Shown: piece after piece, positions 17,459 to 25,339 of the stretch
How positions within the stretch are numbered: position 1 is the first letter of the stretch
Layout: each line of letters starts with the position of its first letter
From: Deltaproteobacteria bacterium
GTDB lineage: Bacteria > Myxococcota_A > UBA9042 > PHBI01 > JACKFB01
Direction: 5' to 3'
DNA length: 64,000 nt
Assembly: GCA_020632695.1 (NCBI GenBank)
Contig: JACKFB010000005.1
Coordinates: forward strand, 314,575-378,574
The notes under the pieces: model-generated
The model's database searches: none
What the model saw: the letters and a program-made list of their open reading frames with translations, nothing else
What the model was told of the DNA's origin: nothing
Position numbers and translations under genes: made by a program

Positions 17459-18378
17459 GCGCCACCGCGGACGACACCCGGCCTGCCGACCGCACCCTGG
17501 TCTTCGCCCACGTCTCCGATGTCCACGTCCTCGACCTCGTGGGCGTGTCGATGTCGCGCTTCCTCAACAAGCGGCTGAGCGGGCTCTTGAACCTGGCGTC
17601 CAAGCGTCGCAACGCCCACCCGGTCGCGATCCTCGAGGCCATCGTCGACGACGTGATCGCCCGGCCGGTGGACCACGTGCTGCTGACCGGCGACCTCACC
17701 AACCTGGCGCTGCCGACCGAGTTCCGGCGCGCGCGGGCCGTGCTGGATCCCATCGCCCGACCCGATCGGCTGTCCGTCGTCCCGGGCAATCACGACATCT
17801 ACACCCGCGGCGCGGCTCGCGATCGTCGGTTCGAGAGCTTCTTCGGCGACCTGATGTGGACCGGCGCCGACTCGGCCCAGACCTACCCCTGGTACAAGCG
17901 GGTCGGCCCCGTCCATCTCGTCGGCCTCTGCTCCGCCGAGCCCCGCCTTCCGCTCATCGCCACCGGGCGCGTCGGCGACCGGCAGCTCCAGCGCCTGACC
18001 GCGCTGGCGAGCACCCACGACCTGCACGGCGAGTTCACCATCGCGATGGTGCACCACAACCTTCACGCGCGCGGCCTGCGCAAGGACCTCATGCACGGCA
18101 TGCAGGACCGCGCCCGCGTGCTGGACGCCTGCGCGGAAGCCGGCGTGGATCTGCTGCTACACGGCCACACCCACGTCGCCAACCGCTTCCGCCACGGCTC
18201 GATGCGGGTGGTGGGCAGCGGCAGCTCGACCTGGGACGCCGAGCATCCCGATCATCGAGCGCGGTACAACCGCTACCACGTGGGCCCCGCCGGCCTCGAG
18301 CGCATCGAGGTCTGCATCTGGGACGGACCCGACCGCGGCTTCGTGACGAGCGAGCTTCCGGAGGACCCGCCGTCCTGA
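17455..18378 (+). CDS. Calcineurin-like metallophosphoesterase
   Basis: Encodes 307 residues with the full two-metal set of the family: HVSDVHV, LTGDLTN, VPGNHDIY, MVHHNLH and LHGHTH in the right order and spacing. It has no signal peptide and is therefore probably cytoplasmic. The family includes 3',5'-cyclic nucleotide phosphodiesterases (CpdA) and lipid-A-pathway UDP-diacylglucosamine hydrolases (LpxH); the length and the NKRLSGLLNLASKRR insert do not decide the substrate. Coupling to the upstream flippase-like gene hints at a lipid-linked substrate, which is inference only. Confidence 0.85.
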   Translation: MSATADDTRPADRTLVFAHVSDVHVLDLVGVSMSRFLNKRLSGLLNLASKRRNAHPVAILEAIVDDVIARPVDHVLLTGDLTNLALPTEFRRARAVLDPIARPDRLSVVPGNHDIYTRGAARDRRFESFFGDLMWTGADSAQTYPWYKRVGPVHLVGLCSAEPRLPLIATGRVGDRQLQRLTALASTHDLHGEFTIAMVHHNLHARGLRKDLMHGMQDRARVLDACAEAGVDLLLHGHTHVANRFRHGSMRVVGSGSSTWDAEHPDHRARYNRYHVGPAGLERIEVCIWDGPDRGFVTSELPEDPPS

Positions 18379-18508
18379 CGGGGTCCGAAGGCTGACGAAG
18401 TCCGAAGGCGCCTCGGTCGAGGGCACGCGTCTGCGCGCGTCGACACAGCCCGGCCGCCACAGGGCACACCGCAGCCGCGGTCGCCCATCAGGTGCCAGGA
18501 TCGGGCCT

Positions 18509-18533
18509 CCTCCGCGGCGTGGCCGCGCGGAGG
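18509..18533. terminator. Hairpin between convergent phosphoesterase and rpsU genes
   Basis: An 8-bp perfect stem, CCTCCGCG (18509-18516) with CGCGGAGG (18526-18533) and a 9-base loop, extended by GGGC/GCCC flanks with a small bulge. It sits between two convergent genes and could stop transcripts from either side. No T-run on either strand. Confidence 0.45.
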
Positions 18534-18543
18534 CCCGGCGGAC

Positions 18544-18765
18544 TCAACCGCGGCCCTTGGCCTTGGCCTTGGCCTGACGCCGCAGCGCCTTGCGCAGACG
18601 ACGCTCGGCCTCACGGGCCTTGCGCTTCTTGCGCTCCGAGGGCTTCTCGTAGAACCGGCGCTTCTTCAGCTCCTTGTAGATGCCCTCGTTGGCCATCTTG
18701 CGCTTGAGCTGGTTGATCGCGCGGTTGATGTTCTCGCCGTCGACCTTCACCTCGAGCGGCTTCAT
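18544..18765 (-). CDS. rpsU: 30S ribosomal protein S21
   Basis: Encodes 73 residues. MKPLEVKVDGENINRAINQL, then IYKELKKRRFYEKPSERKKRK and a Lys/Arg/Ala-rich tail match bacterial S21, a small-subunit protein close to the anti-Shine-Dalgarno region of 16S rRNA. The start at 18765 gives the usual N-terminus. An in-frame ATG at 18837 would add 24 atypical residues and has GGAAGG too close to it. No good Shine-Dalgarno sequence precedes 18765. The tail AKAKAKGRG is longer and more basic than in many species. Confidence 0.9.
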   Translation of the reverse strand: MKPLEVKVDGENINRAINQLKRKMANEGIYKELKKRRFYEKPSERKKRKAREAERRLRKALRRQAKAKAKGRG

Positions 18766-18866
18766 GTCGCCGTGGGGGCTGCGGCTGCGGGCGCCAGGGG
18801 GGCGCGGTCGAGTGGGTCGCGTATACAAACCGTTCATCCTTCCGGTCGGGGGGGAACGAGGGCGGG

Positions 18867-18895
18867 AGGTTAGCGACGTCGCCGCCGAGAGTCAA
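18867..18895 (-). promoter_or_regulatory. sigma-70-type promoter for rpsU
   Basis: Read leftward: TTGACT (18895-18890), 17-base spacer, TAACCT (18872-18867). Transcription would start near 18860, leaving about 95 bases before the S21 start at 18765. That leader contains the alternative ATG at 18837. The divergent protease gene starts close by at 18902. Confidence 0.55.
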
Positions 18896-18901
18896 CGCGC
18901 A

Positions 18902-19732
18902 ATGCACGCAGGATTTCTTGCGACGCTCGGGGGCCGCGCGGACACTGCAGCCGTGGTCGCTCGTGCAGGACATGCCGGCGGCGAGCGCGACGCCACCGCG
19001 GGGAGGCAGACGCGAGCCTCGCCGCCCCGGTTCCAGTGGATCCGGTCCTACCTCCGCAGCAGTCGTCGCCCCGAGGGCGCTGCGCTGGCGGCGCTTCCCC
19101 TGCTGCTGATCTACGGGTACGGCCTGCTCATCGCCTCCCCCGCAGCGCGATCGGGCGTCGACGGCGTCAGCTCGGCCCTGCTCGGCCTCTTCGGCGTGCG
19201 GGTCTACATCACCGTCCTCGGCGCCCTGGCGGCCACCATGCTGCTGGCGGTCGGCCTCCGGCTGCGTGGACGGCTGGGGGGGCACGCGCTCCTGGCGGCT
19301 CCCATGGCCTTGGAGTCCACGCTCTACGGGCTCTTTCTCGGCACCGTCATCCTCGACGTCATGGCCTGGCAGGGCCTGATGGGGCCCCTGCTGGTCGACG
19401 CCAGCTTCGTGGAGCACGTGGTGATGTCGGCCGGCGCGGGCCTCTGCGAGGAGACCGTGTTCCGCCTGCTGCTCCTGCCCGGCACGGCGCTGCTGCTCAC
19501 TCGCGGCCTCGCCATGCCTCGGCCGCTGGCCTGGGCCCTCGCCATCGCAGCGACGAGCCTCGCCTTCGCAGGCGCCCATCACCTGGGCGGCGAGCCCTGG
19601 GACCGGTTCGCCTTCATCTACAGGGCGCTCGCCGGCGTCGTCTTCGCGGCGCTCTACCTGGCGCGCGGCTTCGGCGTCGCCGCCTGGACCCACGCGGTGT
19701 ACGACCTGTACGTGCTCTCGGGTCAGACCTGA
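18902..19732 (+). CDS. CPBP-family intramembrane glutamic protease, possible myxosortase
   Basis: Encodes 276 residues (ATG 18902; GTG 18953 also possible). Several membrane segments follow a basic N-terminus. The Rce1/CPBP catalytic motifs are present: EETVFR (Glu183, Glu184, Arg188), FAGAHHLG and HAVYDLYV near the C-terminus. Proteases of this family called myxosortases (MrtX, MrtC, MrtP) are predicted to process MYXO-CTERM sorting signals. The convergent neighbour, overlapping by 10 bases at the 3' end, encodes a protein with a MYXO-CTERM-like tail, so this enzyme is a good candidate for its processing. That link is inference from family and position. Confidence 0.75.
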   Translation: MHAGFLATLGGRADTAAVVARAGHAGGERDATAGRQTRASPPRFQWIRSYLRSSRRPEGAALAALPLLLIYGYGLLIASPAARSGVDGVSSALLGLFGVRVYITVLGALAATMLLAVGLRLRGRLGGHALLAAPMALESTLYGLFLGTVILDVMAWQGLMGPLLVDASFVEHVVMSAGAGLCEETVFRLLLLPGTALLLTRGLAMPRPLAWALAIAATSLAFAGAHHLGGEPWDRFAFIYRALAGVVFAALYLARGFGVAAWTHAVYDLYVLSGQT

Positions 19733-22008
19733 GCGTGGCGACGGCGGCGCAGGCCCAGCCCCGCCAGCAGCAGCAACGCCAGCCCCAGGGCGCCGACCGG
19801 ATCTCCGCCGCCCGCGCACCCGCTGGAGCTTCCGGAGGCCTGACCCCCATTGACCGACGGGCCGCCGACGGGGTCCGCCGTGCAGGCCTGGGCGAGCTGA
19901 TTCCAGAAGCTGCCCTCGGGGCACTCCTTGCCTCCGGGAGGCCGCCCGTCGGTGCCCGCGATGCACTGACCGGTCGCCTGGTCGCAGGTCAGCCCGACCC
20001 CGCACGCGCCGCAGGAGGTCCCACAGCCGTCATCGCCGCACGAGCGCCCCACGCAGGAGCAGGTGCCAGGCGTGGTTCCCTCCGGGACGCAGGCGCCCGC
20101 TGCCCCGCAGACCTGGCCCGCGCCGCAGCCTCCGCAGCTACCGCCACAGCCGTCGGGCCCACAGGTCTTTCCGCTGCAGGCCGGCGCGCACCCGGTCACG
20201 CACACCCCGCCCGTGCCGCAGCTCTCGCCCGCGCCGCACTCGCCGCAGCTCCCGCCGCAGGAGTCCGATCCGCACTGCTTGCCCGCGCAGGCGGGGACGC
20301 AGGGGTTCGAGCAGGCGCCATCCTGGCAGGCCGAACCTTGCGGGCAGCTCCCGCAGACGCCGCCGCAGCCGTCGGAGCCGCACGACTTGCCAGCACAGTC
20401 GGGCGTGCAGGTGCCCGGCTTGCAGATCCCCTGCTGGCAGGTGGTCCCCGACAGACAGCTCCCGCACTGGCCGCCGCAGCCGTCGTCGCCGCAGTTCTTG
20501 CCGATGCAGCTCGCCACGCACTGGGAGACGCACTGGCCACCCGCGTCGCAGGTCGTGCCTGCGCTGCAGCTCCCGCACTGGCCGCCGCAGCCGTCGGGGC
20601 CGCATTGCTTGCCACCGCAAGCCGGCGTGCAGTTCGACACGCACTGGCCGAAGTCGTCGCAGGTCGCCCCCGCCGCGCAGCTCCCGCACTGGCCGCCGCA
20701 CCCATCGGGCCCGCACTGCTTGCCCGGGCACGCCGGGACACAGCTCGGGATGCACTGACCGCCGCCGCTGCACAGCAGCCCCGCCGAACAGTTCCCGCAC
20801 GAGCCGCCGCAGCCGTCGCCGCCGCAGGACTTGCCCGAGCACGAGGGCACGCAGGTGGAGACGCACTGCCCCGACGCGCTGCAGGTGGCGCCCGCACCGC
20901 AGGAGCCGCACGAGCCGCCGCACCCATCCGGTCCGCAGGACTTGCCCGAGCAGGCGGGCACGCAGGTGGAGACGCATTGCCCCGACGCGCCGCAGGTGGC
21001 GCCGGCGCCGCAGGACCCGCACGAGCCGCCGCAGCCATCGGGTCCGCAGGCCTTGCCCGAACACGAGGGCACGCAGTTGGCCACGCAGAGGCCTGCCGCG
21101 TTGCAGGTCGAGCCGGCGCCGCACGTGCCGCAGCTTCCGCCGCAGCCGTCGTCGCCGCAGGCCTTGCCCGAGCAGGCGGGCGTGCACGGCCCGCTGCTGC
21201 AGACCCCGGACTGGCAGGTCTTGCCGCCGCTGCAGGTCCCGCAGGTCCCGCCGCACCCGTCGTCGCCGCAGTTCTTCCCTGCGCAGGTCGGCGAGCAGAC
21301 GCACTGTCCCGAGACGGTGCACACCCCGTTGCCCGTGCAGGCACCACAGGTCCCGCCGCAGCCGTCGCTGCCGCAGGCCTTGCCCGAGCAGCTCGGCACG
21401 CACTGGACCGGATCGCAGGTGCCCGCCGCACTGCAGGCGAACCCGGGGCCGCAGCTCCCGCAGCTGCCGCCGCACCCATCGTCGCCGCAGGTCTTGCCCG
21501 CGCAGTCGCAGGCCGCCCCGCAGGCGAGGGGGAAGGTGCCCGAGGGGTCGCCGCCGCCGCTGGCGGAGCAGTTGTAGTAGGCCGTGTCGCCCCCGGAGTC
21601 CCATCCGCACAGGTTCGCCGCCGAAGGGCACGGAGCGGCCGGGGAGCAGCTCCCGCAGCCGAACTCCTCGACCTCGCTGACGCAGATGTCGTCCCAGCTG
21701 TTGGTGCAGCAGAAGCTGTCCTCGGCACACACGCAGTCGTAGATGTCGCTGTCGCAGCAGCCCGGGCCGCTGGACTCCGAGCAGCAGGACTGGAGGTCGC
21801 TCGCCACGTTGGTGCCGCAGTCGATCTCGCAGGCGACGCCGTCCTCGCACCAGCGCACGGTCGTGCTGTCGGCGCAGCACCCCTCGTAGCCGAGGCCCGC
21901 GTCGCAGGAACCCACCGCCTCGCCGGCCGAGCATTGGGCTCGAACCGGCTGGACCGACGCGAGGGAGGTCGAGACGAGGGCGATCGTGAGCAGGAGAGTG
22001 CGGCGCAT
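19723..22008 (-). CDS. Cys-rich 14-repeat surface protein with MYXO-CTERM-like signal
   Basis: Encodes 761 residues. The start at 22008 follows GGAAGG with 8-base spacing. A signal peptide ends at VRAQ (residue 25). Residues 26-166 are a Cys-rich domain. Residues 167-685 are 14 tandem repeats of mostly 35-37 residues (one of 43), each with up to 8 Cys and the core CGxDGCGGxCGxC. The tail has a short motif with one Cys (SSSGCAGGGD, Cys731), a hydrophobic segment (GALGLALLLLAGLGL) and a final RRRR cluster, the tripartite layout of MYXO-CTERM signals. The protein should be exported, heavily disulphide-bonded, cut at the tail and held on the surface. The repeats may form a rigid stalk; no binding partner is evident. 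Confidence 0.85.
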   Translation of the reverse strand: MRRTLLLTIALVSTSLASVQPVRAQCSAGEAVGSCDAGLGYEGCCADSTTVRWCEDGVACEIDCGTNVASDLQSCCSESSGPGCCDSDIYDCVCAEDSFCCTNSWDDICVSEVEEFGCGSCSPAAPCPSAANLCGWDSGGDTAYYNCSASGGGDPSGTFPLACGAACDCAGKTCGDDGCGGSCGSCGPGFACSAAGTCDPVQCVPSCSGKACGSDGCGGTCGACTGNGVCTVSGQCVCSPTCAGKNCGDDGCGGTCGTCSGGKTCQSGVCSSGPCTPACSGKACGDDGCGGSCGTCGAGSTCNAAGLCVANCVPSCSGKACGPDGCGGSCGSCGAGATCGASGQCVSTCVPACSGKSCGPDGCGGSCGSCGAGATCSASGQCVSTCVPSCSGKSCGGDGCGGSCGNCSAGLLCSGGGQCIPSCVPACPGKQCGPDGCGGQCGSCAAGATCDDFGQCVSNCTPACGGKQCGPDGCGGQCGSCSAGTTCDAGGQCVSQCVASCIGKNCGDDGCGGQCGSCLSGTTCQQGICKPGTCTPDCAGKSCGSDGCGGVCGSCPQGSACQDGACSNPCVPACAGKQCGSDSCGGSCGECGAGESCGTGGVCVTGCAPACSGKTCGPDGCGGSCGGCGAGQVCGAAGACVPEGTTPGTCSCVGRSCGDDGCGTSCGACGVGLTCDQATGQCIAGTDGRPPGGKECPEGSFWNQLAQACTADPVGGPSVNGGQASGSSSGCAGGGDPVGALGLALLLLAGLGLRRRRHAQV
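19954..21510 (-). repeat. 14 tandem coding repeats of about 110 bp
   Basis: Codons 167-685 of the MYXO-CTERM-like protein consist of 14 units, eight of them consecutive units of exactly 37 codons. Units 5 and 6 (about 21076-20855 in the leftward direction) are closest in DNA sequence, which suggests recent duplication. Every unit keeps the phrase encoding DGCGG or a one-residue variant. Confidence 0.9.
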
Positions 22009-22047
22009 CGAGTACCTTCCGGCACGGGGGGAGGTGCGGAAGGCGGG

Positions 22048-22077
22048 AGTATAGGAGAGTCGCCGGCTTGCCATCAA
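22048..22077 (-). promoter_or_regulatory. sigma-70-type promoter for the Cys-rich surface protein
   Basis: Read leftward: TTGATG (22077-22072), 18-base spacer, TATACT (22053-22048). The transcript would start near 22041, about 33 bases before the ATG, with GGAAGG inside that leader. This lies in the 310-base divergent gap 22009-22318. On the other strand the gap shows only TAGACT at 22205-22210 without a matching -35 box. Confidence 0.6.
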
Positions 22078-22318
22078 AGACGAAACGCGATCCGGGCGCA
22101 TTCGGCCTGCCCGGGGCGCGGCCCGGTGGTCCCGGAGACGACGCTGGATTGACGGGATCGCGGCACCGTGGCCTTGTCAATCGGTGCGCCCGCGCAAGCC
22201 GGGGTAGACTCCCGCGGGCGCGATGCACGTGCAGGCGACATCGGCGACCAGCCGGGCGCCGCGGGGGCTCGGGAGGGCGCCGGAGGATCATGGTCCGGAC
22301 GAAGCGTGGGATGACCGC

Positions 22319-25270
22319 ATGGCCCGCCTGAGGCCTCGCATGGCCTGGCTGTGGGCAGCCTGCCTGGGCCTCGTCGTCGGCGCCGGCGTCGGCGCGATGG
22401 CGCTGTCGGCCATCGTCCTCGGTGGGCGCGGCGAGCTGGAGCAGCGTGTGCAGCGCTGGGCGTCCGGGCACGGGCTGCGCGTCGCCGTGGGCAACGTCTC
22501 CGCCTCGCTCACCGGGCGGTTGCGGGTGAGCGCGCTGCGGCTGGACGGCGGCCCCGGCGAGGGGCTGGCGGCGCGCTTCGACGCGGTCGACGTGCGCCTG
22601 GACCTGATGGATCTCTGGCGCGGGCACCCGCGCCCCCGCGACGTGGAGGTTCACGGCGGTCGGATCGCCCTGCGCCTCGACGAGGAGAGCCTGTCCGCGT
22701 GGCGGGACGCGCCGGACCCGGAGAGCGCGCCGAGCGACAGGGCGACGGTGTCCAGGATGCCCGACCGCGTGAGCTTCGACGGGCTGCAGGTGGAGCTTCT
22801 GGCCTCGGCGCGTGGGGTGACGCTGCCGCCGCTTCAGATGGCGGACGCCCAGGGCAGCGTGGCGCGCCAGAAGGAGGGAGGCTGGCGCGTGGAGGCGCGC
22901 GGGCGCCTGACGCTGGAGGGCCGCCCGCGCATGGCCGAGCTGACGGTGACCCTCGGGGAGAACCCCTCGTTCACGGTGAGCTTCGACGGGCCGGTGGAGA
23001 TCGGCACGACCCTGGACGGCAAGCCGCTGGCGCTGCGGGTGAGCACGCTGCACCGCGACGCGCGGGGCGTCACCCGCCTGGAGGGGATCGAGGCGACCGC
23101 CGGCGACCTGCGGGCGTCCTGCGGCGTGTTCGAGGCCCTGGACGGGAGCGGGCTGATCCCGGACTGGCGGGACGTGCGCCAGCTCCGCTGCGACGGGGCC
23201 AGCCTGGGGCGAGGGGGCTGGCGCGCCGAGGCCTCGAACATCGTGGTGGCGGGCGAGCGCGCCCACGGCAGCCTGCCGGAGCCGCGGCGGATCGAGGTCG
23301 GCGAGCTGCGGGTGCAGGGGGCCGGGGGACGCCTGGACGCGGCGGCGAGCGGGATGCGGCTGGAGCTGGGCAGGGACGCCGTCGAGCACGCGCTGGCCGG
23401 GCGTTGGAAGGACGCGCTGGTCGCCGTGGATCTGCGCGGGCCGTCGCTGCGGGTGGAGCTGCCCGGCGCGGGGGGGCTCGGGAGCCTGGCGGCGCTGGAC
23501 GTGCCCGGCGCGGACGACGACGAGGAGGCGCTGGAGGGCGAGGACGCGGCGCCGCCCGATGGCGAGCCCACGAAGAGCGCCGGGCCGACCGGGAAGCCGG
23601 ACGCCGCGCCGCCGGCGCTGCTCGCGGCGCTCTCCGAGCTGGGGCCCGAGCCGATCCGCCTGCCGCGGGGCCCGGCGCTGGTGGAGCTGCTGCGCGGCGT
23701 GCGCCTCACCTTGGAGCGCGGCCACATCGTCGTGGACACGGCGGAGCGCGCCGCCGCGCTGCGCATCGACGACCTGTCCTTGGACGTGTCGGCCAGCGGG
23801 GACGGCGGCATCGGGACGCATGTGGCGGCATCGATGAAGCGGTCCGAGGGCCGCTCGGGACGCTTCGACCTGACGGCGGACCTCGACAAGGACGGCGCCG
23901 TCCTGTCGGCCCAGGGGACGGTGGCGGGGGCCGACTTCGCGCACGTGCTCAGCAGCTCGTCGGACTACGTCACGGTGGCGCCCGAGGCGTGGGTGCAGGT
24001 GGACTTCCGCTACGCCTTCGAGGCGGTGCCCACGGCGACGCACGCGCTGCGCGGCGAGGTGCGCTTCGAGGACTTCGGGTTCCAGGCGTGGCGCATCTCG
24101 CACGCGCCGGTGAGCGGCATCCAGGGGCGATTCCGCTACACGGCGGCCTGGCGCCCCTCGCGCCACCACCTGGAGCTGGACGTCCCCGAGCTGTCGCTGG
24201 GAGACGCTCACTTCTCTGGCAGCCTGGCGGTGACGCGCCCGCCGGGCCGACGCCCGCGCTTCGGGGTGCGCTTCACCATGCCCAGCCAGGACTGCGGGGC
24301 CATGGCGCGCTCGATCCCGGCGCCGCTGCTGCCTCGGCTGGCGGGGATGCGGCTCTCCGGGCGAGCCGAGTTCGACGCCAGCCTCAGCGTGGACCTCGAC
24401 AAGCCCTACGATCTGGAGCTGCGCGTCGACGGAGACTTCGACCGCTGCAAGGTGGAATCCCTGGGCGACCAGATCGACTTCGACGCCCTGCGCTCACCCA
24501 CCTTCGTGCACCACCCGGTGGAGCCGAAGCGCGGGCGGCTCGAGGACATCGCCGTGGGGCCCGGGACCAAGGAGTGGGTCCCGTCGCACCTCATCCCGCC
24601 CTTCGTGAAGGCGGCGGCGGTGGTCACCGAGGACCGCAACTTCTGGTACCACCACGGCGTGCGTTGGGAGCTGATCGCCCGGGCCCTGAAGCTGGACTTC
24701 GACAAGGGGCGCTTCGTGTACGGCGGCAGCACCATCACCCAGCAGCTGGTGAAGAACCTCTATCTGACGCGTGAGAAGACGCTGTCGCGGAAGCTCGAGG
24801 AGCTCTTCATCGTGTGGGCGATGGAGCGCGAGCTCGACAAGGACGAGATCCTGACGCTCTACCTCAACGTCATCGAGTACGGCCCGGACATCTACGGGGT
24901 GAAGCGGGCGTCGCGGCACTACTTCGCCAAGGATCCCTGGGCGCTCTCGCCGGCCGAGGCGGCGTTCATCATGGGGCTGAAGCCCTACCCGACCGCCGGG
25001 TACCGCCAGTGGCAGAGCGGCAGCCTCAACGACTGGTGGGTGGGACGTGTCCAGCACGTGCTGGAGATGATGCAGCGGCGGGAGAACGCGATCACCGAGG
25101 CGGAGGTGCTGGCGGCCGCGCCGTACCAGGTGCGCTTCCGGGCCGCCGACGAGCCGCTGTGGAGCGACCGGGTCTACGTACGGCCGGAGGTGCCGAGCGG
25201 CGGCGGGCGCAGCGGGCCGCGGGGAGCCACGGACGACGAGGATCCGGCTGGGGCCCTGCCGCCGCCCTGA
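22319..25270 (+). CDS. AsmA-like domain fused to GT51 peptidoglycan transglycosylase
   Basis: Encodes 983 residues. An N-terminal membrane anchor (MAWLWAACLGLVVGAGVGAMAL) is followed by about 700 residues of beta-rich sequence like AsmA/YhdP-type repeats (ALRLDGGPGEGLAARFDAVDVRL). From about residue 755 there is a GT51 domain with EDRNFWYHHG (catalytic Glu771), GGSTITQQLVKNLYL and ELFIVWAMERELDKDEILTLYLN. GT51 enzymes polymerise lipid II into glycan strands. There is no transpeptidase domain, so the enzyme is monofunctional. The alternative start at 22223 would put 32 hydrophilic residues before the anchor. Active site on the periplasmic side. Confidence 0.85.
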   Translation: MARLRPRMAWLWAACLGLVVGAGVGAMALSAIVLGGRGELEQRVQRWASGHGLRVAVGNVSASLTGRLRVSALRLDGGPGEGLAARFDAVDVRLDLMDLWRGHPRPRDVEVHGGRIALRLDEESLSAWRDAPDPESAPSDRATVSRMPDRVSFDGLQVELLASARGVTLPPLQMADAQGSVARQKEGGWRVEARGRLTLEGRPRMAELTVTLGENPSFTVSFDGPVEIGTTLDGKPLALRVSTLHRDARGVTRLEGIEATAGDLRASCGVFEALDGSGLIPDWRDVRQLRCDGASLGRGGWRAEASNIVVAGERAHGSLPEPRRIEVGELRVQGAGGRLDAAASGMRLELGRDAVEHALAGRWKDALVAVDLRGPSLRVELPGAGGLGSLAALDVPGADDDEEALEGEDAAPPDGEPTKSAGPTGKPDAAPPALLAALSELGPEPIRLPRGPALVELLRGVRLTLERGHIVVDTAERAAALRIDDLSLDVSASGDGGIGTHVAASMKRSEGRSGRFDLTADLDKDGAVLSAQGTVAGADFAHVLSSSSDYVTVAPEAWVQVDFRYAFEAVPTATHALRGEVRFEDFGFQAWRISHAPVSGIQGRFRYTAAWRPSRHHLELDVPELSLGDAHFSGSLAVTRPPGRRPRFGVRFTMPSQDCGAMARSIPAPLLPRLAGMRLSGRAEFDASLSVDLDKPYDLELRVDGDFDRCKVESLGDQIDFDALRSPTFVHHPVEPKRGRLEDIAVGPGTKEWVPSHLIPPFVKAAAVVTEDRNFWYHHGVRWELIARALKLDFDKGRFVYGGSTITQQLVKNLYLTREKTLSRKLEELFIVWAMERELDKDEILTLYLNVIEYGPDIYGVKRASRHYFAKDPWALSPAEAAFIMGLKPYPTAGYRQWQSGSLNDWWVGRVQHVLEMMQRRENAITEAEVLAAAPYQVRFRAADEPLWSDRVYVRPEVPSGGGRSGPRGATDDEDPAGALPPP

Positions 25271-25298
25271 CACGGGCTGGCCCCGCGCCTGGGCCCGG

Positions 25299-25307
25299 TG
25301 CTATATC
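25299..25307 (+). promoter_or_regulatory. Extended -10 promoter for the peptide-binding lipoprotein operon
   Basis: TG at 25299-25300, one base, then TATATC (25302-25307), the extended -10 pattern. No good -35 box was found 17 bases upstream. The transcript would start near 25314, about 26 bases before the ATG at 25340. Confidence 0.45.
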
Positions 25308-25339
25308 CGCGAGGCAGCCGACTGGACGCGGGAGCGCGG

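Noticed and set aside
19954..21510. Regular repeats that might suggest a CRISPR array
   Set aside because: Units are about 110 bp, contiguous, in frame and coding; there are no unique spacers and no cas genes.
22174..22210. TTGTCA and TAGACT as a promoter for the GT51 fusion gene
   Set aside because: The spacing is 25 bases, too long for a sigma-70 promoter.
20138..24211. A 1357-codon open frame on the minus strand across the Cys-repeat and GT51 genes
   Set aside because: It is Arg/Leu/Val-rich with no domain and lies in shadow frames of two well-supported genes; GC-rich DNA gives few stops.
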